From Chloroflexota bacterium (GTDB lineage: Bacteria; Chloroflexota; UBA11872), in assembly GCA_022824865.1 (NCBI GenBank), contig JAJDZD010000022.1, positions 162,115 to 226,114 on the forward strand: DNA of 64,000 nt, in the 5' to 3' direction. The translations under genes were made by a program, and so were the position numbers. This document shows positions 61,645-64,000 of the stretch, in pieces (position 1 is the first letter of the stretch; each line of letters starts with the position of its first letter). Under the pieces are notes generated by a model. It did no database searches. It was not told the DNA's origin and worked only from the letters and a program-made list of their open reading frames with translations.

Positions 61645-64000
61645 GTGCCGATTCACAGAGTGCTGGGGGCGAGGCGACGACGGTCGTTAGGTCTCGTTGC
61701 GCTTGCGTACGCCGCCAACACGTTGGCGTTGGGCGCTGCTCTCGTTGGTCTGCTGGCAGCTTGCGGTCCGTCTGACCTCGAAGCATCGACGCGCCAACTC
61801 GGCGATACCTATACCTCGCGGCTGGCTGCGGCCGCGCCTCCGACAGCCGGGATCGAGTCGCCGTCCCCAAGCATCCCCGCTCCCGCGACGTCACCCGGCT
61901 CGGCCCCAACTCCCGCGGCGCGAGCGACTCCAGCCCTGACTCCGAAGGCCACGCTGACGCCCGAGTCGGTGGCTCGTGAAGCCTCGGCCGCGGACCGCGC
62001 GACGCTGACTGCGTTCTACCGCGCCACCGGCGGACCCAACTGGACGAACCGGCGCCATTGGCTCAGCGACAGGCCCATTGGCGAGTGGTTTGGCGTGACG
62101 GTCGATGCCCAGGGCCGCGTTATTCGGTTAGTCCTGGACGCGAACGGGCTTAACGGGTCCATTCCAGCCACGCTCGGAGACCTCGACACCCTCCGAACGC
62201 TGAGTCTTCGTGAGAATCAACTGCGGGGTGGGATCCCCGCTGCGCTGGGAACGCTCAGCAGGTTGAGGGATCTGGATCTTGCTTCGAATCACCTCAGCGG
62301 ATCGATTCCGGCGGCGATTGCCGGCTTGTCCGCCCTGGTGGTCCTGAATCTTGACCACAACAAGCTGCGAGGTGAGATCCCGCCCGGACTGGGACGCCTC
62401 GCCAACCTGGAATGGCTGGTCCTCAACCGCAACGGATTTCAGGGTGAGATTCCAGCCGAACTTGGCAATCTCGCCAACTTGCGGGGTCTGAGCCTTTACC
62501 GCAATCGGCTTGAGGGCGTGATTCCGCCGGCGCTTTCAGGCCTGTCCAACCTGGAGAGCCTCAATCTGCATGCCAACCGGTTGCGAGGTTCAATCCCGCC
62601 GTGGATCGGGCGGCTCAAGAACCTCACGACCCTGGAGCTCAGCGCGAATGGCCTGCGGGGGGAGATTCCGCCCGAGCTAGGTCGACTGGTAAACCTGGAA
62701 CGCCTGGGGCTCGGTGAGAACGAGTTGCGCGGTGCAATTCCGAATGAACTCGCGGCGCTGAAACAGCTGCAGATTCTTGGGCTGTACGTCAACAAACTTG
62801 AGGGGGAGGTCCCCGCATGGCTGGCCGATCTCAGCCAACTGACCCTGCTGAACCTGCGGACAAATCAGCTGCGGGGCCGCATTCCCCCCGAGCTTGGCCG
62901 CCTCGTCAATTTGCGGCACTTGAATCTTGGATGGAATCGGCTGCAGGGCCCGATTCCGCCGGCGCTTGCCACATTGCCCAGGCTCGAGAAGCTGGGACTT
63001 GCGGGCAACTCGCTGACTGGCTGTATCCCCACGCCGCTACGCGAGGTCGCCGAGCACAACCTGGGCGAGCTGGCGCTGCCCTATTGCGACGCCCTGCGCC
63101 CGGAACCGTCGGCCGCTGAATCCGTCGACGACCGGAACTCCCTCATTGCCTTCTACAACGCCCTGGACGGCGCCGCCTGGACGAACGACGACGGCTGGCT
63201 GAGCGATGCGCCCATCAGTGAGTGGTATGGCGTCCTTACCGACGACGATGGCCGCGTGGCCGTGCTTAGTCTTCCCGAGAACGGGCTGCGAGGCCGGATC
63301 CCGTCGGCGTTGGGCAGCTTGACCGGGCTGCTGGCCCTCTATTTGGGCGGCAACCAGCTGCAGGGCCCGATTCCGCCGGAAGTCGGTCAGCTCGTCAACC
63401 TGCAGCAACTCGTGCTTCGGCAGAACCAGCTGGACGGTGCAATCCCACCTGAACTCAGCCAGCTCACACAGCTGGAAACCCTGTATCTCTGGGAGAACCA
63501 GTTGACCGGGCCAGTGCCAGCCTGGCTGGGCAACCTCACCAGCCTCAAAAAGCTCTCGCTCTCACAGAACCAGCTTGAAGGCGGGATCCCACCGGAGCTG
63601 GCCAATCTGACGGACCTGGAGTGGCTGTGGCTGGGCGACAACCGGCTGCAGGGGAGCATTCCGGGCTTCCTGGGCCAGCTCACAAAGCTCACCGTGTTGG
63701 CGCTGGGTGGGAATGAATTCGCCGGTGAGATTCCGTCGGAACTTGCCGCCCTCAGGGAGCTGGAGTGGCTCTACCTCCAGCACAACCAGTTGGACGGCGC
63801 GTTGCCGGCGTGGCTGGGAGAACTGCCCAACCTTGAACGGCTGTGGCTGGACGGGAACGAATTGCGAGGTGCGATTCCGTCAGCGTGGGGCCAGCTGCGG
63901 ACCCTCGTCTGGTTGACGCTCAGCGGCAATCCGCTGACCGGCTGCATACCCGAGGAGCTGCGCAGCGCTCCGGAAACCGACCTGGTGGAGCTGGATCTTG
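61645..64000 (+). CDS. Leucine-rich repeat lipoprotein, partial (runs off the window)
   Basis: At least 785 codons are open to the window end. The N-terminus has an arginine-rich start (GARRRRSLGLVALA), a hydrophobic core and the lipobox LLAAC, so the protein is secreted and lipid-anchored. A Pro/Thr/Ala-rich linker follows. Two modules come next, each opening with a cap (TAFYRATGGPNWTN and IAFYNALDGAAWTN, each with WLSD and EW-GV) and then plant-type 24-residue LRRs. The first module has 13 repeats and ends with GCIP and a Cys-containing tail. The second has at least ten and also reaches GCIP. GTG codons at 61603, 61645 and 61660 are possible starts. It is likely an adhesion or recognition protein. 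Confidence 0.85.
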   Translation, partial: MPIHRVLGARRRRSLGLVALAYAANTLALGAALVGLLAACGPSDLEASTRQLGDTYTSRLAAAAPPTAGIESPSPSIPAPATSPGSAPTPAARATPALTPKATLTPESVAREASAADRATLTAFYRATGGPNWTNRRHWLSDRPIGEWFGVTVDAQGRVIRLVLDANGLNGSIPATLGDLDTLRTLSLRENQLRGGIPAALGTLSRLRDLDLASNHLSGSIPAAIAGLSALVVLNLDHNKLRGEIPPGLGRLANLEWLVLNRNGFQGEIPAELGNLANLRGLSLYRNRLEGVIPPALSGLSNLESLNLHANRLRGSIPPWIGRLKNLTTLELSANGLRGEIPPELGRLVNLERLGLGENELRGAIPNELAALKQLQILGLYVNKLEGEVPAWLADLSQLTLLNLRTNQLRGRIPPELGRLVNLRHLNLGWNRLQGPIPPALATLPRLEKLGLAGNSLTGCIPTPLREVAEHNLGELALPYCDALRPEPSAAESVDDRNSLIAFYNALDGAAWTNDDGWLSDAPISEWYGVLTDDDGRVAVLSLPENGLRGRIPSALGSLTGLLALYLGGNQLQGPIPPEVGQLVNLQQLVLRQNQLDGAIPPELSQLTQLETLYLWENQLTGPVPAWLGNLTSLKKLSLSQNQLEGGIPPELANLTDLEWLWLGDNRLQGSIPGFLGQLTKLTVLALGGNEFAGEIPSELAALRELEWLYLQHNQLDGALPAWLGELPNLERLWLDGNELRGAIPSAWGQLRTLVWLTLSGNPLTGCIPEELRSAPETDLVELDL
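62119..63054 (+). repeat. LRR array 1, 13 repeats of 24 residues
   Basis: Thirteen consecutive 72-base units encode LxxLxLxxNxLxGxIPxxLGxLxx repeats with no length variation across 936 bases. The N-L-x-G-x-I-P pattern is the plant-type LRR consensus. The last unit carries GCIP and is followed by LPYCDAL, suggesting a disulfide-closed C-terminal cap. Confidence 0.93.
63256..63975 (+). repeat. LRR array 2, at least 10 repeats of 24 residues
   Basis: Ten further 72-base units of the same plant-type consensus fill 720 bases exactly and again end in a GCIP unit. The array is preceded by its own AFYNALDGAAWTN cap, so it repeats the module layout of array 1. The window ends 25 bases later in a sequence (LVELDL) that parallels the tail after array 1. 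Confidence 0.93.

Noticed and set aside
62119-63975. 72-base periodicity as a CRISPR or non-coding tandem repeat
   Set aside because: The units vary at the nucleotide level but keep a 24-residue LRR consensus in one frame, so the periodicity is protein-level.

Overview
This is a GC-rich bacterial chromosomal window with dense, mostly short-spaced genes and many 4-bp stop/start overlaps. I see no rRNA, tRNA, phage genes, insertion sequence or CRISPR array. The gene set suggests a free-living or host-associated heterotroph, probably a Chloroflexota lineage. The hints are a T-box-controlled ilv-leu operon, a potassium-independent proton-pumping pyrophosphatase, an atypical GroEL, and a lipoprotein of plant-type leucine-rich repeats with 'ATGGPNWTN' caps. 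This assignment is inference, since no marker RNA is present. A perfect 16-bp parS site at 12990-13005, near gyrB, suggests the window lies in the origin-proximal part of the chromosome; a parA-ftsZ pair sits at 55.5-57.5 kb.

Layout. 0-6 kb (mostly minus): argC, uppP, the H+-pyrophosphatase gene hppA, hisC and a Nudix hydrolase. 6-14.5 kb (plus): an M29 aminopeptidase, gyrB, plsX, a lipoprotein alpha/beta hydrolase, a polytopic membrane protein, parS, a PduO-type cobalamin adenosyltransferase and a nitrilase-family amidase. 14.5-20 kb: a DUF971 protein, a nucleotidyltransferase/phosphomannomutase-like fusion, a family 2 glycosyltransferase, a purine nucleoside phosphorylase and a Xer-type recombinase that lacks the usual catalytic lysine. 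20-29.5 kb: a LarA-family protein, a 70-residue orphan, an amidohydrolase, groES-groEL, an aminotransferase coupled to two tandem Ldh-family dehydrogenases, an Hsp20 gene with a near-consensus promoter, and a small zinc-finger protein. 29.5-38.5 kb: threonine synthase, cupins, a polysaccharide flippase-like protein, a GDP-mannose to GDP-deoxyhexose cluster (phosphomannomutase, GDP-mannose 4,6-dehydratase, RMD-like reductase), YqeC and an M20 peptidase.

38.5-49.2 kb (minus) holds one long branched-chain amino-acid operon: T-box leader, ilvB, ilvN, ilvC, leuA, leuC, leuD, leuB, cimA. CimA makes citramalate from pyruvate, and LeuCDB and IlvBNC can then carry it to isoleucine, so one operon supplies Leu, Ile and Val from pyruvate. 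49.3-55.4 kb: an RNase H-fold exonuclease-like protein, a RidA protein, a GSA-like aminotransferase, holA, rpsT, a YchF-like protein whose GTP-binding motifs are gone, and pyrD. 55.4-59.6 kb: parA, ftsZ and a two-GAF histidine kinase behind one promoter with a dyad in its spacer. 59.5-61.5 kb: hemB and an EamA transporter. 61.6 kb to the end: a long LRR lipoprotein cut by the window edge.

The most unusual items are the degenerate YchF homologue, the T-box whose specifier position reads as an alanine codon in front of a branched-chain operon, the Lys-to-Arg Xer recombinase, the dyad in the parA-ftsZ promoter, and several genes that appear to begin at CTG or another non-standard codon.
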